The notes beneath the pieces were generated by a model, which was given only the letters and a program-made list of their open reading frames with translations, was not told the origin of the DNA and made no database searches. This document shows positions 1-10,511 of a DNA stretch of 64,000 nt, one piece after another (within the stretch, counting starts at the first letter, position 1; each line of letters opens with the position of its first letter). The position numbers and the translations under genes were made by a program. Source of the stretch: Euborellia annulipes (Eukaryota > Arthropoda > Insecta > Dermaptera > Anisolabididae); NCBI GenBank assembly GCA_023213315.1, contig JAKCPI010025113.1, forward strand, positions 1 to 64,000. Reading direction: 5' to 3'.

Positions 1-141
1 TGTCGCGAAAACCACTTTTTTTGGATTCAGGGGATCTCAAAACGTGAAGATCCATCAAAATCTCGACATCGAATTTTTGACATGAATCCAATACTTTCTC
101 TCTATATATATATTCATATATAGCTATAGAGTAAGAGGAAT
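1..141 (+). mobile_element. HINE-like element, 3' end fragment
   Basis: The window opens inside the 3' part of the Helentron-like family: TGTCGCGAAAACCACTT, the 'atccatcaaaatctcgacat' block and the AT-rich terminal hairpin. The 5' part lies outside the window. The terminal arm has decayed to GAGTAAGAGGAA instead of GGTAAGAGAAAGT. Confidence 0.75.
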
Positions 142-430
142 TTTTTTCAACATTTTGTTAAAAAAAACAATGTAAAAATAAAATTAAAAAAAAAATTAAA
201 ATAAAAAAAGAAGAAATTTGCATAAACTAAAACAAGAATTATTTTTAAAATTTTTATTAGCCTTTAATCCCTAATAAATATATTTAAAAATTGATTGATT
301 TTATTAATGTTATACTTTCAACTGTTTGATAATTGGAAAATTCAAATTTAATATTTTATAGATATATAATTAATTATACAATAATAATTGGGAGATTTAA
401 TTTATATATAAATACAACAAATAAAAATTT
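142..430. other. AT-rich spacer, nothing recognised
   Basis: Very AT-rich DNA with A and T runs and fragments resembling the AT body of family E. No ORF, RNA or defined element is supported. Confidence 0.5.
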
Positions 431-435
431 TAAAT

Positions 436-500
436 TTTTTTTTAGAGGGCATTAATTCCGAAACTACTTGACGGATTTTTATGAGATTTTTTTTTCAATA
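436..500 (-). repeat. Family E repeat end
   Basis: Carries the dispersed block AACTACTTGACGGATTTTTA followed by a T run. This block recurs more than 20 times in the window on both strands, usually next to ATCTCACAATTATTATTCTA. Family identity beyond this window is unknown. Confidence 0.6.
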
Positions 501-574
501 TTTTTACAAAAACGGTTTAAAAGCTTGGTATTATTTTTCGGAAAAACTATTATTTGTATTAATAAAAAAATTTC

Positions 575-930
575 CGCTCTCAAAAAAAAAGGTAAAATAT
601 CTAAAGGGATGCAAAAAATTTTAGGTTACGCGAACGGCACAAAAAAAATTTTTGGTTCAGCGGGTGGGAAAAATTTGGTCTCTCTAAAAAAAGGTAAAAT
701 ATTTCAACGTGCGGGAAAAATTCCAGGTTCCACACAGCAAAAATTTTTTGGTTCCGCGAACGGCACATGAAAAAATTTTTGGTTCCGCGGGTGAAAAAAA
801 TTTAGCCTCTCTAAAAAAAGAGGTAAAATATTTTTACGGGCGGAAAAAAAATTTTAGGTCCCGCGAACGGCACACCAAAAAATTTTTGGTTCCGCAAAAT
901 CCAAATTTTGGTTCCGTGAAAAACAAAATT
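575..930 (+). repeat. Tandem repeat, ~105-125 bp unit
   Basis: About three degenerate units, each with CTCTAAAAAAAGGTAAAATA followed by GGTTCCGCGAACGGCAC and AAAATTTTTGGTTC. The GCGAACGGCAC block falls near 632, 757 and 864. Overlapping ORFs (468-770, 709-1029) arise from the repeat and have no recognisable domain. Confidence 0.65.
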
Positions 931-943
931 TTTCGTACGCCCC

Positions 944-1015
944 CTGGTGCTGTGCGACGAGTCACACCAGATTACCCCCCCCCCCCCCCGAGAAACACCT
1001 CTGGATCCGCCCTTG
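944..1015 (-). mobile_element. hAT-like MITE, end fragment
   Basis: About 72 bp matching in reverse complement the left end of the element at 36914-37179: CTGTGCGACGAGTCACACCA, a C run, GAGAAACACCTCTGGATCC and the terminus GCCCTTG. The other end is not visible, so it is probably truncated against the tandem repeat. Confidence 0.65.
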
Positions 1016-1081
1016 GTTTTTGGTCATAATTAATATAAAGGTAAGTTGTAATATATGAAATAAATACACATTTTGTTTGCC

Positions 1082-1116
1082 CTGAAGATGTGCATGACAC
1101 GTGCTCGAAACGTCGC
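1082..1116 (+). other. Hammerhead-like hairpin motif
   Basis: CTGAAGA, a weak stem-loop (GCAT/GTGC around GACAC), then CGAAACGTCGC. It has the CUGANGA...GAAA layout of a hammerhead core, but stem II is poorly paired. It is followed by a decayed piece of the family that has 'agagccaacggt'. Confidence 0.35.
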
Positions 1117-1884
1117 GAATTTTTTCACCTCCATTTAAATAATTCGAAATTTATTAATGATTCATCTAGAGCCAACGGTTACCAATTTTTTTTTGTCTTT
1201 TTTAACTTCACGTTCTTGTTGGATATAACTAACATGTTGACATTAATTTTTTTTATTTTTTTATTAACACACACATCTCTATATGTGCTGTGTGTTCTAT
1301 CATGTTACTTTTTGTCGGTTTGTACTAGAGTGATGATATAGCTACAGCTGCGATGGTTCCCACGATCTACACACACTTCTCTTTTTTTTTTTTTTTTTTT
1401 GTTTCTTTGGCATTAAAATATTTCCAAATAACAACAAAATAAAAGGGGATGGAATTTTAAAATTATTAAAAAAAAAATCAATATTTTATAAACTCGAAAA
1501 AAAACGTGATTTCGTTAACTCTGAAAACAACTTTAATCCTTTTTTTTTTTTTTATTTAATTTAAAAACTTTTTTAAGCCTTTAATCCTAAAATAAGTTAA
1601 CTCTTTGCAGATTTTCATAATAATTAATTATTTATTTCTCAACAAGAAATAAGTTAAACTTCTCTCTGTGTGCGTGGGCGTGGGTGTTAAAAAAAAGCGA
1701 TACAATAACGTTCATTAAAAAATAAAAATAAAAAAATTCATCTTTTGACATGTAGGATTATTTAAAAAATAAAAAACTCATCGAACAGCAACAACCGGAG
1801 GGGGTTGGTTGGCAGCATTGATTAGAGGCCTATTAAAGTTATTTGTATGATATTCAATTTAATTTTTTTGTTGTTATTTTGAGT
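1117..1884. other. AT-rich spacer with homopolymers
   Basis: Contains T runs near 1382-1400 and 1539-1553 and a GTGTGCGTGGGCGTGGGTG tract near 1665. The 83-residue frame at 1090-1341 is hydrophobic because of T richness and has no recognisable features. Confidence 0.5.
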
Positions 1885-1993
1885 GGAAAAGCGTTAAATT
1901 ACGGCTTACAAAAATTAAAAAAAAAAACCCTGGTGGGCGTCGTGCACTTAGGCAAGCACAAAGCCCAAGTATCCAGCACAAGGACCAGCAACA

Positions 1994-2126
1994 AGGGCGT
2001 AACTAGAGAATTTGGCTGGGGGGGGCATGGGGCCAGCTATCCTTCGGGGGCCCTAGAAGACCTCATATTGTCTCAATTTGCCTTGGGGAGGGGGGGCGCT
2101 CCCCTCGGGACTCCCTAGGTACGCCC
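1994..2126 (+). mobile_element. Short GC-rich TIR element
   Basis: A GC-rich island in AT-rich DNA with near-matching ends: GGGCGTAACTAG at the left and, reversed, GGGCGTACCTAG at the right (11/12). The interior holds G runs and CTTCGGGGGCCC. Flanking DNA at 1885-1920 and 2203-2235 shares a ~30-bp direct repeat (TTAAATTA-GGCTTACAAAAA). No clear target duplication. Confidence 0.5.
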
Positions 2127-2233
2127 ATAACTAGCAACCCGACTCTAATGACTGGTAGTTGGGTCCTTCATCTTTATAATCAATTAATTTTTTAATTATT
2201 TGAAAAAGTCTTAAATTATGGCTTACAAAAAAA

Positions 2234-2455
2234 AATCCTCCTTGTATGCCAAGGGTCGCGGGTTTGGAACCCAGGCAGTCCGATGAGTTTATTTGGATAC
2301 CAAATGGCTTAAATAGAAATGCCTGGACCCCCAATAGATATTATCTCATATATAACGGTTATCGTCAGTCTTATATGGCCTAAGATGCCGAAAAGTCTGT
2401 GTGTATGTGTGTGTGAATGGGAAAAAAGTGGGAATGTTATTAAAAAAAAAAAACC
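2234..2455 (+). mobile_element. tRNA-derived SINE, 5' truncated
   Basis: Begins around the B-box region (GGGTCGCGGGTTTGGAACCC), continues with CAGGCAGTCCGATGA, ATGCCTGGACCCCCAATAGA, ACGGTTATCGTCAGTCTTA, a GT-rich tract and a poly(A) tail. The same tail is at 28399, 34860 (reverse) and 43935. The A-box half is missing. Confidence 0.75.
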
Positions 2456-2461
2456 TATATT

Positions 2462-3272
2462 CCAATCCAGAGCTTGCTTGATGATTGGTTTACATTCATA
2501 GAATACACAAATGCAAAGAATATATAGATATTTCTCTTATACATTTCTTATGGGAGAAATCGTAAATTTAGGAATTAATAACTCAAAAAGTTATAGGAAT
2601 TTGCGGGACCCGAGTATTTTTCCTGGACTCTCTATAATGTCCTCTATAAGGCTGCAAAATTTCGTTTTAAAATTCCAACGGGAAGTTGGTCAAACAGACG
2701 GTCACCCCGCTATTATATATATAATAAAGACAAGTGATAGAAGTCCGCCATTGGCGGGCTTTGCCACTTGCCAGAAGTCACTTCTCGCCCCCTGGACCTC
2801 GCCTTTGGCTAGAAATTGCATCAAATTTAATCTTGCTCACTGTTTGAAAATGTTAAGTTTTAAATTTCCCTCTCTGACTAAAAGTTTTAAATTTCTCTTA
2901 CTGACTCCACTTTCACTATCCAATCACAAGCCAATCAGTGAGAGAGAGAGTGGTAAACAGTCACATAAAACGGAAGTAAATGGCTAGCGCTTTACACATT
3001 CTATATATAATAGCGGAGTGTCCGTCTGTCTGGCACTCTGTTTGATCAACTTCCCGTTGGAATTTGAAAACGTAATTTTGCAGGCTTATAGAGGACGTTA
3101 TGGAGAGTCTAGGAAAATATTCGAGTGCCGAAATTCTTGTAACTTTTTGAGTTATTAATCCCTAAAGTTACGATTTCTCCCATAGGAAATGTATAGAGAA
3201 ATATATCTATATATTCTTTGCATTTGTGTATTCTATGAATGTAAACAAATCCTGAAGCAGGCACAAAATTGA
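2462..3272. mobile_element. Family K foldback element
   Basis: Two ~245-bp inverted arms (about 2476-2720 and 3025-3267) share GTTGGAATTTTGAAAACG-like, GAGTTATTAATCCCTAAAG-like and ATTCTTTGCATTTGTGTATT blocks around a ~300-bp centre with CGGGCTTTGCCACTTGCC and a GA microsatellite. A single-orientation relative is at 26065-26645. The internal 158-codon frame at 2511 follows the left arm and has no domain. Confidence 0.65.
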
Positions 3273-3297
3273 AATAGTAATGATAATTTGTTTTTTC

Positions 3298-3375
3298 ATA
3301 AATAAAAAAGGCGAGGGTCCGCCGCAGGCGGGCCCGAGCCAGCAGAGGGGGACAAAGTCGAAGGCAGTCTCTATA
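3298..3375 (+). repeat. Family K tail
   Basis: GGCGAGGGTCCGCCGCAGGC plus 'gggggacaaagtcgaaggc' ending in TATATAATAA. Related tails occur at 26570-26645 and 50475-50545. Confidence 0.55.
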
Positions 3376-4330
3376 TAATAAGAAATTCTTATAATAATTA
3401 AAAAAAAAACCTCCATTTACACATCTTGTTTAATATAAAACCGGAAGTATTCGGTTTGTAATAAAATTAGTGTGAAATGGTCATGGATGTGGGAAAGAGT
3501 AGAGGGGGCGTCAAAGGCGTAAAGAGGAAGAAGAAGAGGAGGACGGGGGTGGGGTGGGGGGAAAGTGTGCTAACTGAGACACGAACTGGGTAATGGGGAA
3601 GGAAGGCAGCCTCCAAAGAGAGTGAAGAGCGTCGTGCACCAACTGAGAGAGAGAGAGAGAGAATGAAAATAAAAAAAACATTCCCATTCATGCACACAAT
3701 AAGTCATTGATATCGTTCTTTGAATGGATAAAACGAGAAAAAAAAAATATTGAGGACACAATACAACCAACGGAAGAAGGTAGACAACCCAAATGATCAA
3801 TTCATTAAGGGGGTTCAGGAGTGACGTTTAAACGTGCTTAAAAAAAAAAAAAAAAACTAGACTATTATAAGGAATTTTTCAAAGCGGTTTTTTTTTAAAT
3901 GAATTAAATTCATAAGAGATTATTGGGACATCGAGCTATAATTTTATTAATGACTTATTAAAAAATTATCGTAATTAATTTTTTTGTTATCAAGCAAATA
4001 CAAAAAACAATCTGTCCCAATAATCTTTAATTTTTTTCAAATTTAAAAATGAATTTATTGTTATTATTAATCACATATTAATTAAGAAATTTTTAAAATA
4101 AGCTTAGATGATTTATTTAAAAATCAACTGTCAAATTAGTTCAGCATTCTTGCAATAGATGGCAGGCTAGTCTAACAGCTGATCCCCTAATAGCTTATAT
4201 CTGGCCTATATTTATATATTTTTATGCTTTTATAAAAGATAGGTACATAATATATAATAACATTTATAAAGAATTTATTGTTAAAAGATCAATGAAAATC
4301 AACCAAATGCATTAAATATTATTAGCTACC
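3376..4330. other. Unique AT/GA-rich sequence
   Basis: 3480-3660 is purine-rich (GAAGAAGAAGAGGAGGACGG and a GA microsatellite near 3643), generating serine/leucine-rich antisense frames. 3841-4330 is AT-rich without a clear repeat. No gene supported. Confidence 0.45.
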
Positions 4331-4377
4331 ATTCTGACATCTCTTGCCAAATTTTTGAATTACTTGATTTTTGGGCA

Positions 4378-4614
4378 TACTTTTAATGACACACAACGCC
4401 ATCTTATCGGGAAAAATATGCGTAACACCTTCGGTTCTATTCATGGAAACAAAATATAAATATTTTCCCATGTTTATAAATTTTACATTTTGAATTTTAA
4501 TTTACTGTCGGAATATGAATATATTTTGACAAAAAAATCTGGTGTGACAAGCACAGAACACAACTTTCAATAACAGAAGGTTGTGTGCTGTGCGACCAAT
4601 CACACCAGATTTTG
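4378..4614 (-). mobile_element. HINE-like element, 5' end fragment
   Basis: Reverse copy of the first ~235 bp of the family, ending with the 5' hairpin (GTGTGACAAGCACAGAACAC ... CCAATCACACCAGA). The X-box is degenerate here (TTCATGGAAAC). It lies head-to-head with the copy at 4970. Confidence 0.75.
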
Positions 4615-4969
4615 TTTATCTTGTCTTTTACTTAAAAAAAAAAAAGCACCTCTAAAAGAAGTGGAAAGTTTTGCAGCATCGTATTTTTGTTAAAAGAATG
4701 TGAAAAATTTTTGTATTCATTTCTTTTTTATTTTTTATTTTTTTTTCCTTCAAATATTTAATCATTTTATAGAGTAACCGGTTTGAAGCTCTGAGATCTT
4801 GAATTTGGAAGGTTCATATTTTTTTTTTTTTTTTAGAAGTATCTTTAAATTATAAATAAAAGAAGAAACGCCGACTCCGACGACGACGACAAACTTGAAT
4901 CTATGCGATTAAGAATCATTTTTGGGTTGTTCACTCTAGGAAGTATTTAAAAATACATTTTTTAAAATC

Positions 4970-5506
4970 ATCGCACTCTTTCTCTTATTTTCGGTAATTG
5001 ATAGTTATGTTCTGTGCTTGTCACATCAGGTTTTTTTGTGTCGACATGTATTTAGTTTCCACCGATATATTAGAATTCAAGATGTGTAAAATTTATAAAT
5101 ATTATTTTTTTACCATGCCATCTTTTCTATGAAATACAAGAGTGAAGTGTGCTTTATAATTTCGACAGCAAAATGAGAATATACATTTTAAAGAGCATCT
5201 AAAAAATAATTGATTTTTTGAATTTTAATCAAAATTGTTGGAGCAAATTTTGAAAAAATCGAAAAAAACTGAAAAAGTGCATCGGTAAAGTACTAGTACT
5301 CTTTGACCGATTTTGTTGAAAAGCTTGGTGCCACCTTCCATGGTGGTGCCTTACTGAAATATAAAATTTCAACCTCCTAGCTCTTTTCGTTCTTGAGATA
5401 TTTTGTCAAAACGTGTATATCCATCAAAATCTCGGCATCGAATTTTTGACATGAATCCAATACTTTCTCTCTATATATATTAACATATATAGAGGTAAGA
5501 GAAAAT
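4970..5506 (+). mobile_element. HINE-like element, 5' truncated
   Basis: Starts inside the 5' hairpin (TTCTGTGCTTGTCACATCAG), keeps 'agagcatctaaaaaataatt', GTAAAGTACTAGTACTCTTT and the terminal hairpin ACTTTCTCTCTATA...GGTAAGAGAAAA. The CA microsatellite and GTCGCGAAAACC block are absent. Confidence 0.8.
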
Positions 5507-5639
5507 GAAAAAAGAAAAAGATTCCAAATATTGATTTATATAATAGACTATCCGCGTCACCCGCCTTCAGCGGACTTCGCCCTCCTCCCCTAATTTTATT
5601 ATTAGGCTATTATCAAAGACAATGTGGTGGTAGGTCGTA

Positions 5640-5875
5640 AATCAGATTGAAGACTTCTTTTCGGCCCGAATTATTTAATATTCCTCTGTCGACGTTTCGG
5701 GGACTAAACGTCACCCATCTTCAGAACCTATATTACAAGCAATACATATACAAAAAAAATTCTGGTTATATGTATTACTTGTAATATAGGTCCTGAAGAT
5801 GGGTGACGTTTAGTCCCCGTAACGTTGACAGAGGAAAATCAAATAATTCCGGCCAAAAATAAGTCTTGTTTTATT
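5640..5875. mobile_element. Foldback element with hammerhead-like arms
   Basis: Inverted arms of ~110 bp around a short spacer at 5755-5763. Each arm has CTGAAGATGGGTGACGTTTA and TAGTCCCC then GAAACGTC (left arm reversed, 5691-5724; right arm 5793-5828, where the A run is damaged to GTAACG). GGG/CCC pair between CTGAAGA and GAAA. Confidence 0.7.
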
Positions 5876-5959
5876 TCGGCTAATACAAATTTTAAAATTG
5901 TGAGACTCTAGTTTCCCTTACCTGAATCTGAATTAACTAAAACTACCCCCTGGTAAATT

Positions 5960-6030
5960 CTCTATATATTAAAAAAAAAAAAAACTCAATGAAAATCCGT
6001 CTAGTAGTTTCAGAGATTAGGGGTCGTTCA
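5960..6030 (+). repeat. Family E repeat fragment
   Basis: AATCCGTCTAGTAGTTTCAG after an A run. It is followed by a diverged stretch with a C run at 6131-6147 and no other feature to 6255. Confidence 0.5.
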
Positions 6031-6259
6031 CATATTACGCCTTTTTTGACGAATTTCTAGTCCCACCTCCCCATGTCACAATTAGTCACAAACAAACCCA
6101 CCTACAAATATTATGTCAAAATATAGAACTACCCCCCCCCCCCCCCCGAATAAAATTTCTTATACAAAATTCATATCAATTTACCTTTTTTGTTTTTTTT
6201 TCAATTTTATATAATAGTATAAAAATATGACACATTCATATAAACACAGATTATTTTGC

Positions 6260-6350
6260 AGGATTCACTTTATTGGAGTACTCAAAACGTGTATTTTCAT
6301 TAAAATCTCGTCATTTAATTTCTTTTATATAGGCTAATCACAATACTTTT
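6260..6350 (+). mobile_element. HINE-like 3' fragment
   Basis: Diverged piece of the 3' region: GGATTCACTT, CTCAAAACGTGTATTTTCAT, AAAATCTCGTCATTTAAT and CAATACTTT. No terminal hairpin remains. Confidence 0.5.
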
Positions 6351-6477
6351 TTTTTTTTAATTTCCCCTCCCGAACATTTATAACTATCTATGACTACCGG
6401 AGGAAGTTCAACACATGGATCTCTCGGGGTCACCCATCCAAGATTACACCGCGTTTGGCTTAATTATATAGATAAAA

Positions 6478-6610
6478 AAAATTAAAAAAAAAAGCCCATA
6501 AAAATTCGTCAATTCGTTTCTCATTTCATCAAAAAATTTTTATTAAATCTCACAAATATTATTCTATAATTAATGATATAAATATTAAATTTTAATTGCA
6601 AAAATTTTAT
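6478..6610 (+). repeat. Family E repeat
   Basis: A run, CCCATAAAAATTCGTCAATT, then ATCTCACAAATATTATTCTA and AT body. Confidence 0.55.
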
Positions 6611-7311
6611 ATATTATTTATATTATAAATTTCAACATAGAAGACACAGAAATTCAAGTGTTCCGATTTGGTAATCTAAAAGTCACACACACACATACAC
6701 ACATACACATAGACATGCGCGCAGGCTTTTATTGAGAACATACGGAAACCATCTGCGCCTAGAAGAGGCCCAACCCTTCCTCCATCATTCTGCAAGAGCG
6801 AGAGAGTGAGTGAGTGCCTCTCACTAAAATCCCGCCCTTTTTTCTACTTCTTTCAGCCTTGACCGTTGCTTTGGAACTTTCAGAAAGGACCGACCGACAG
6901 ACCGACAGAGCGACCTTTCTCTCCTCCTTCCTTCTTCCAGCTTGTGGGCTCCGGATAGGGAGTCTGCGTTTCAGATTAACTAACTCGTTGATCCAGCCAG
7001 AACGGAAAAAATAAATAAAAAAAAAAACATTCATTTATTTATTTTAATTTAATACTAGCTGCGACACCCTACTTCGGCTCACAAAACGAAATAGCGAGTT
7101 TATAATAATTAAGTTTTTTCGACATCTTTCTACCTTATTATTCTAATGTCTCGATTCCGAATTAAGTATTTCAATTTTATAGGCGTATTTATTTTATTTG
7201 CCGGTGGCCAAGATACTAACAAATATAAATGAATTTACTCATAAAATGTATTAAATTATAATATTAATAATTCAAGGAAATAAAAATATGAAGTTTATAA
7301 TTAATAAATTT
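6611..7311. other. Unique region with CA microsatellite
   Basis: Has an ACACACACATACACACATAC tract near 6687 and a less AT-rich patch (6760-6990) with GACCGACAGACCGACAGAGC. Overlapping frames on both strands there (6759-7034 minus, 6814-7014 plus) show no recognised motif. Could hide an exon, but no splice or domain evidence. Confidence 0.4.
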
Positions 7312-7896
7312 TTCATATATATTCTGAATCTAGAGGTTCTCCCGAGTAAAATGATATATCACACTTGTATGTTTGTATTTTGTAATTTTGTTAAAAACAA
7401 GTTAATTAAAGTTGCACTTGGAGCATCGCTAATTGCCATATAAAGAAATCAAAAATAAAAAGCAATTAAAATTTTAATTTTAAATAAATAATAATTGTGA
7501 GATTTTAAAATAATAATTAAAATTTTCAAAAGATATTTAATTAAATTTTAATTATTTTTAAATCTCACAATTATTATTTATTTAAAATTAAAATTTTTAA
7601 TTGCTTTTTATTTTTGCTTTCCTTATAAAATTTGTTTGAATAACACTCTATAAGTTTGCTTTAACCCTGATTTTCTCCAGAACCGTTGGTTTTAAGTAAA
7701 AAATGATAAGAACAAAAATTAAAGAGGATTAAATTACCTTTCTAGTGGTACTATTGAAAATTTTGTTACTTTTTGGTTAGGAAATTATCAAAGAAAATTA
7801 CTTGAAATTTATGATAAAATCAATTTCGGGGTACTGTTTAAAATATTAGGACAAATATAAATTTTAGAAACATTATTGGAATTAATTTAGTGAATC
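7312..7896 (-). repeat. Family D repeat, near full length
   Basis: Reverse copy of a ~0.5-kb family found about nine times: ATTCTGAATCTAGAGGTTCT, CCGAGTAAAATGATATATCA, TGCACTTGGAGCATCGCTAA, an AT body with inverted TTTTAATTATTATTT tracts, and CTCCAGAACCGTTGG. It abuts the HINE-like copy at 7907. No coding capacity; type unknown. Confidence 0.7.
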
Positions 7897-7906
7897 TGAT
7901 ATTTTT

Positions 7907-8567
7907 ACTTTCTCTTACCTATGTATATATGTAAATATATATAGAGAGAAAGTATTGGATTCATGTCAAAAATTCGATGTCGAGATTTTGATGGATCTTC
8001 ACGTTTTGAGGTCCCCTGAATCCAAAAAAGTGGTTTTCGCGACATGGTCTGTCTGTGGGTGTGTGTGTGTGTGTGTGTGTGTTCAATTTTAAGCATGAAG
8101 GAATTGAGCTACGAGGTTGAAATTTTATATTTAAGTTAAACACTCCCCGGGACCGGAAAAATAAGCTTTTAATCAAAATCGGCCAAAGAGTACTAGTACT
8201 TGATTGATGTACTTTTTCAGTTTTTTTCGATTTTCTCAAAATTTGCTCCAACGATTTTTTTTAAAATTCAAAAATCAATTATTTTTTAGATGCTCTTTAA
8301 AATGTATATTCTCATTTTGCGATTGAAATCTTCTGAAGACCACTTTACTCTTGTGTTTCATAGGAAAGATAGGAAAAATGGTTGCCATGGTAACAAAATA
8401 TAAATATTTTCCCATACTTATAAATTTTACATCTGAATTCAAATGTACCGTACTGTCGGGAACTAAATATATGTCGACACGAAAATCTGGTGTGACAAGC
8501 ACAGTACACAACTTTCGATTACCGAAGGTAAGAGAAAGTTGTGTGCTGTGCGCCAGTCACACCAGAT
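7907..8567 (-). mobile_element. HINE-like element, full length
   Basis: Complete ~660-bp copy. Reading the minus strand: 5' hairpin with CTTTCTCTTACC in its loop side, X-box, AAGAGCATCTAAAAAATAAT, GTACTAGTACT core, CA/GACAGACC microsatellite, GTCGCGAAAACC, terminal hairpin. T runs flank the 5' side. ORFs (7905-8096, 7961-8251, 8275-8511) are shadows; the His-Thr run is the microsatellite. Confidence 0.85.
8381..8394. promoter_or_regulatory. RFX X-box palindrome in transposon
   Basis: GTTGCCATGGTAAC matches the RFX consensus GTNRCC-N2-RGYAAC exactly. Binding is inferred from the motif only. Confidence 0.55.
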
Positions 8568-8900
8568 TTTTTTTTTTATTTTGAAAATTATTTTTGTTAG
8601 AAAATCAAATAATAAATATCTTGAAAGATATAAACGAATATATTTAATTGCATTCGAATTTAATAGATCTTTTCCAAACTTTACTAATTTAATCATGAAA
8701 TCGTCGGCTCTAAGTGAAATTTACATGTTTCAAATACTTGATTTCGACATTATCTGAAGAAATGTCGAATCACGACTTTATTCATATTTGTTACATATCA
8801 AATATTGTTTTTTTTTTTTTTGAGTATCTAATTTTTAATGAGATTGTTCATCCTGTAATTAAATTGATGGACCAATTTCATAATCTCTGACATGTTTACT
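8568..8900. other. AT-rich spacer, nothing recognised
   Basis: T runs at 8568 and 8810. The 72- and 77-codon frames through here overlap the transposon edge and have no domain. Confidence 0.4.
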
Positions 8901-8902
8901 AT

Positions 8903-8995
8903 TTAAGGTCTTTTTCGGCATCTAAGGCCATTTAGACTCAATTCAATTGAAGAGAAGTGAACTCGGTACTCCAGAAGCTAATGCCTACCCTCGGA
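8903..8995 (-). mobile_element. SINE tail fragment
   Basis: ATTTAAGGTCTTTTTCGGCA plus 'aaggccatttagactca', the reverse complement of the tail of the SINE at 26366-26550, then 'caattgaagagaagtgaact'. Confidence 0.5.
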
Positions 8996-8999
8996 GGGG

Positions 9000-9140
9000 C
9001 AAATTTTTTATATATTAAAAAAAGCCCATCAAAATCCGTCAAGTAGTTTCGGAATTAAAAGCGTTAAAAATGATAAGTTAAAATTAAATCTCACAATTAT
9101 TATTCTATAATTAATTATATTTATTTAAATGAAATTTTAA
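9000..9140 (+). repeat. Family E repeat
   Basis: CCCATCAAAATCCGTCAAGT, AGTTTCGGAATTAAAGCGTT, ATCTCACAATTATTATTCTA. A well preserved copy. Confidence 0.65.
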
Positions 9141-9740
9141 TTTACAAACTAAATTAATTGTTTAGAATGTGAATTCACTTTGATTTGCGATTACGTTAAA
9201 ATTGATGATTTTATGAGGCGTTTTTTTTTTTAAAGAAAATAAATATTCATTATTTAATTGAATTATAAATTTAAATAAAGTTTTTAGAAAGTTAGGCTTA
9301 TAAATGAATGAATGACCCTGGCTGGCTTGATTTAAATGTTCACTCCCTAAACAAATTTTGAAATTTCCTATAGGGAAATGGAGTCCATGAAGGGCGAAGT
9401 CAGTAAATATTATAATTAGATAGAGAGTAAAATTTATTGGCTAATATAAAAAAAAAATATTTTGTTTGTTAATAAATAAAATTTGAGTACGGTATGAAAT
9501 AATAAACAGGGTGTGTCGAAACAAATTTAATTGTATTGTGTAACAGTGAGTGTTAAAAGTTAAAGCCCATTCATAATTAAATTGTTCTGATGAAAATAGA
9601 GATCATACTCCGAAACTTTTCCGAGTCAAAATATTGTCCTTGATGTCGTAAATTTAATTTTCATTTATTTTATATGTAATAAATACGGGTTTCCAAGAAC
9701 ATTTAACTAAATTTTATCCATTCATATAAAAATATTTCAT
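9141..9740. other. Unique AT-rich sequence
   Basis: No repeat, ORF or RNA is supported apart from small A/T runs. Confidence 0.4.
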
Positions 9741-9832
9741 ATTCATATAAAAATAAAAGAATTTGAATTTAATATTTATCTGATTAATTATAGAATAATA
9801 ATTGTGAGATTTAATTTTAACGTTTCTTTTTT

Positions 9833-10511
9833 ACTTTCTCTTACCTATGTATATATGTAATATATATATAGAGAGAAAGTATTGGATTCATGTCAAAAAT
9901 TCGATGTCGAGATTTTGATGGATATACACGTTTTGAGGTCCTCTGAATCCAAAAAAGTGGTTTTCGCGACATGGTCTGTCTGTCGGTGGGTGGGTGGGTG
10001 GGTGGGTAGGTGGGTGTGTGTGTGTTCAATTTTAAGCATGAAGGAATTGAGCTAGGAGGTTGAAATTTTATATTTAAGTTAAACACCCTCCGGGACCGGA
10101 AAAATAAGCTTTTAATCAAAATCGGCCAAAGAGTACTAGTACTTTACTGATGTACTTTTTCAGTTTTTTTCGATTTTCTCAAAATTTGCTCCAACGATTT
10201 TTTTTAAAATTCAAAAATCAATTATTTTTTAGATGCTCTTTAAAATGTATATTCTTATTTTGTGATTGAAATCTTCTGAAGACCACTTTACTCTTGTATT
10301 TCATAGGGAAGATAGGAGAAATGGTTGCCATGGTAACAAAATATAAATATTTTCCCATACTTATAAATTTTACATCTGAATTCATATGTTCCGTACTGTC
10401 GGGAACTAAATATGTGTCGACACAAAAAATCTGGTGTGACAAGCACAGAACACAACTTTCGATTACCGAAGGTAAGAGAAAGTTGTGTGCTGTGCGCCAG
10501 TCACACCAGAT
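9833..10511 (-). mobile_element. HINE-like element nested in family E
   Basis: Full ~680-bp copy with both hairpins. Its microsatellite is GGGT/GGTA rich instead of GT. T6 precedes the 3' terminus ACTTTCTC and T5 follows the 5' terminus CAGA; the related empty site has T5. Confidence 0.85.
10324..10337. promoter_or_regulatory. RFX X-box palindrome in transposon
   Basis: GTTGCCATGGTAAC, identical in sequence and relative position to the copy at 8381. Confidence 0.55.

Noticed and set aside
468..1029. Two overlapping plus-strand frames rich in Lys, Gly and Phe
   Set aside because: They read through a ~110-bp tandem repeat and an hAT-end fragment; the amino-acid repeat simply mirrors the DNA repeat.
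7905..8251. Frames with His-Thr runs recurring at several loci
   Set aside because: They come from the CA/GT microsatellite and conserved DNA of the HINE-like family. Frames and stops differ between copies, so there is no coding constraint.
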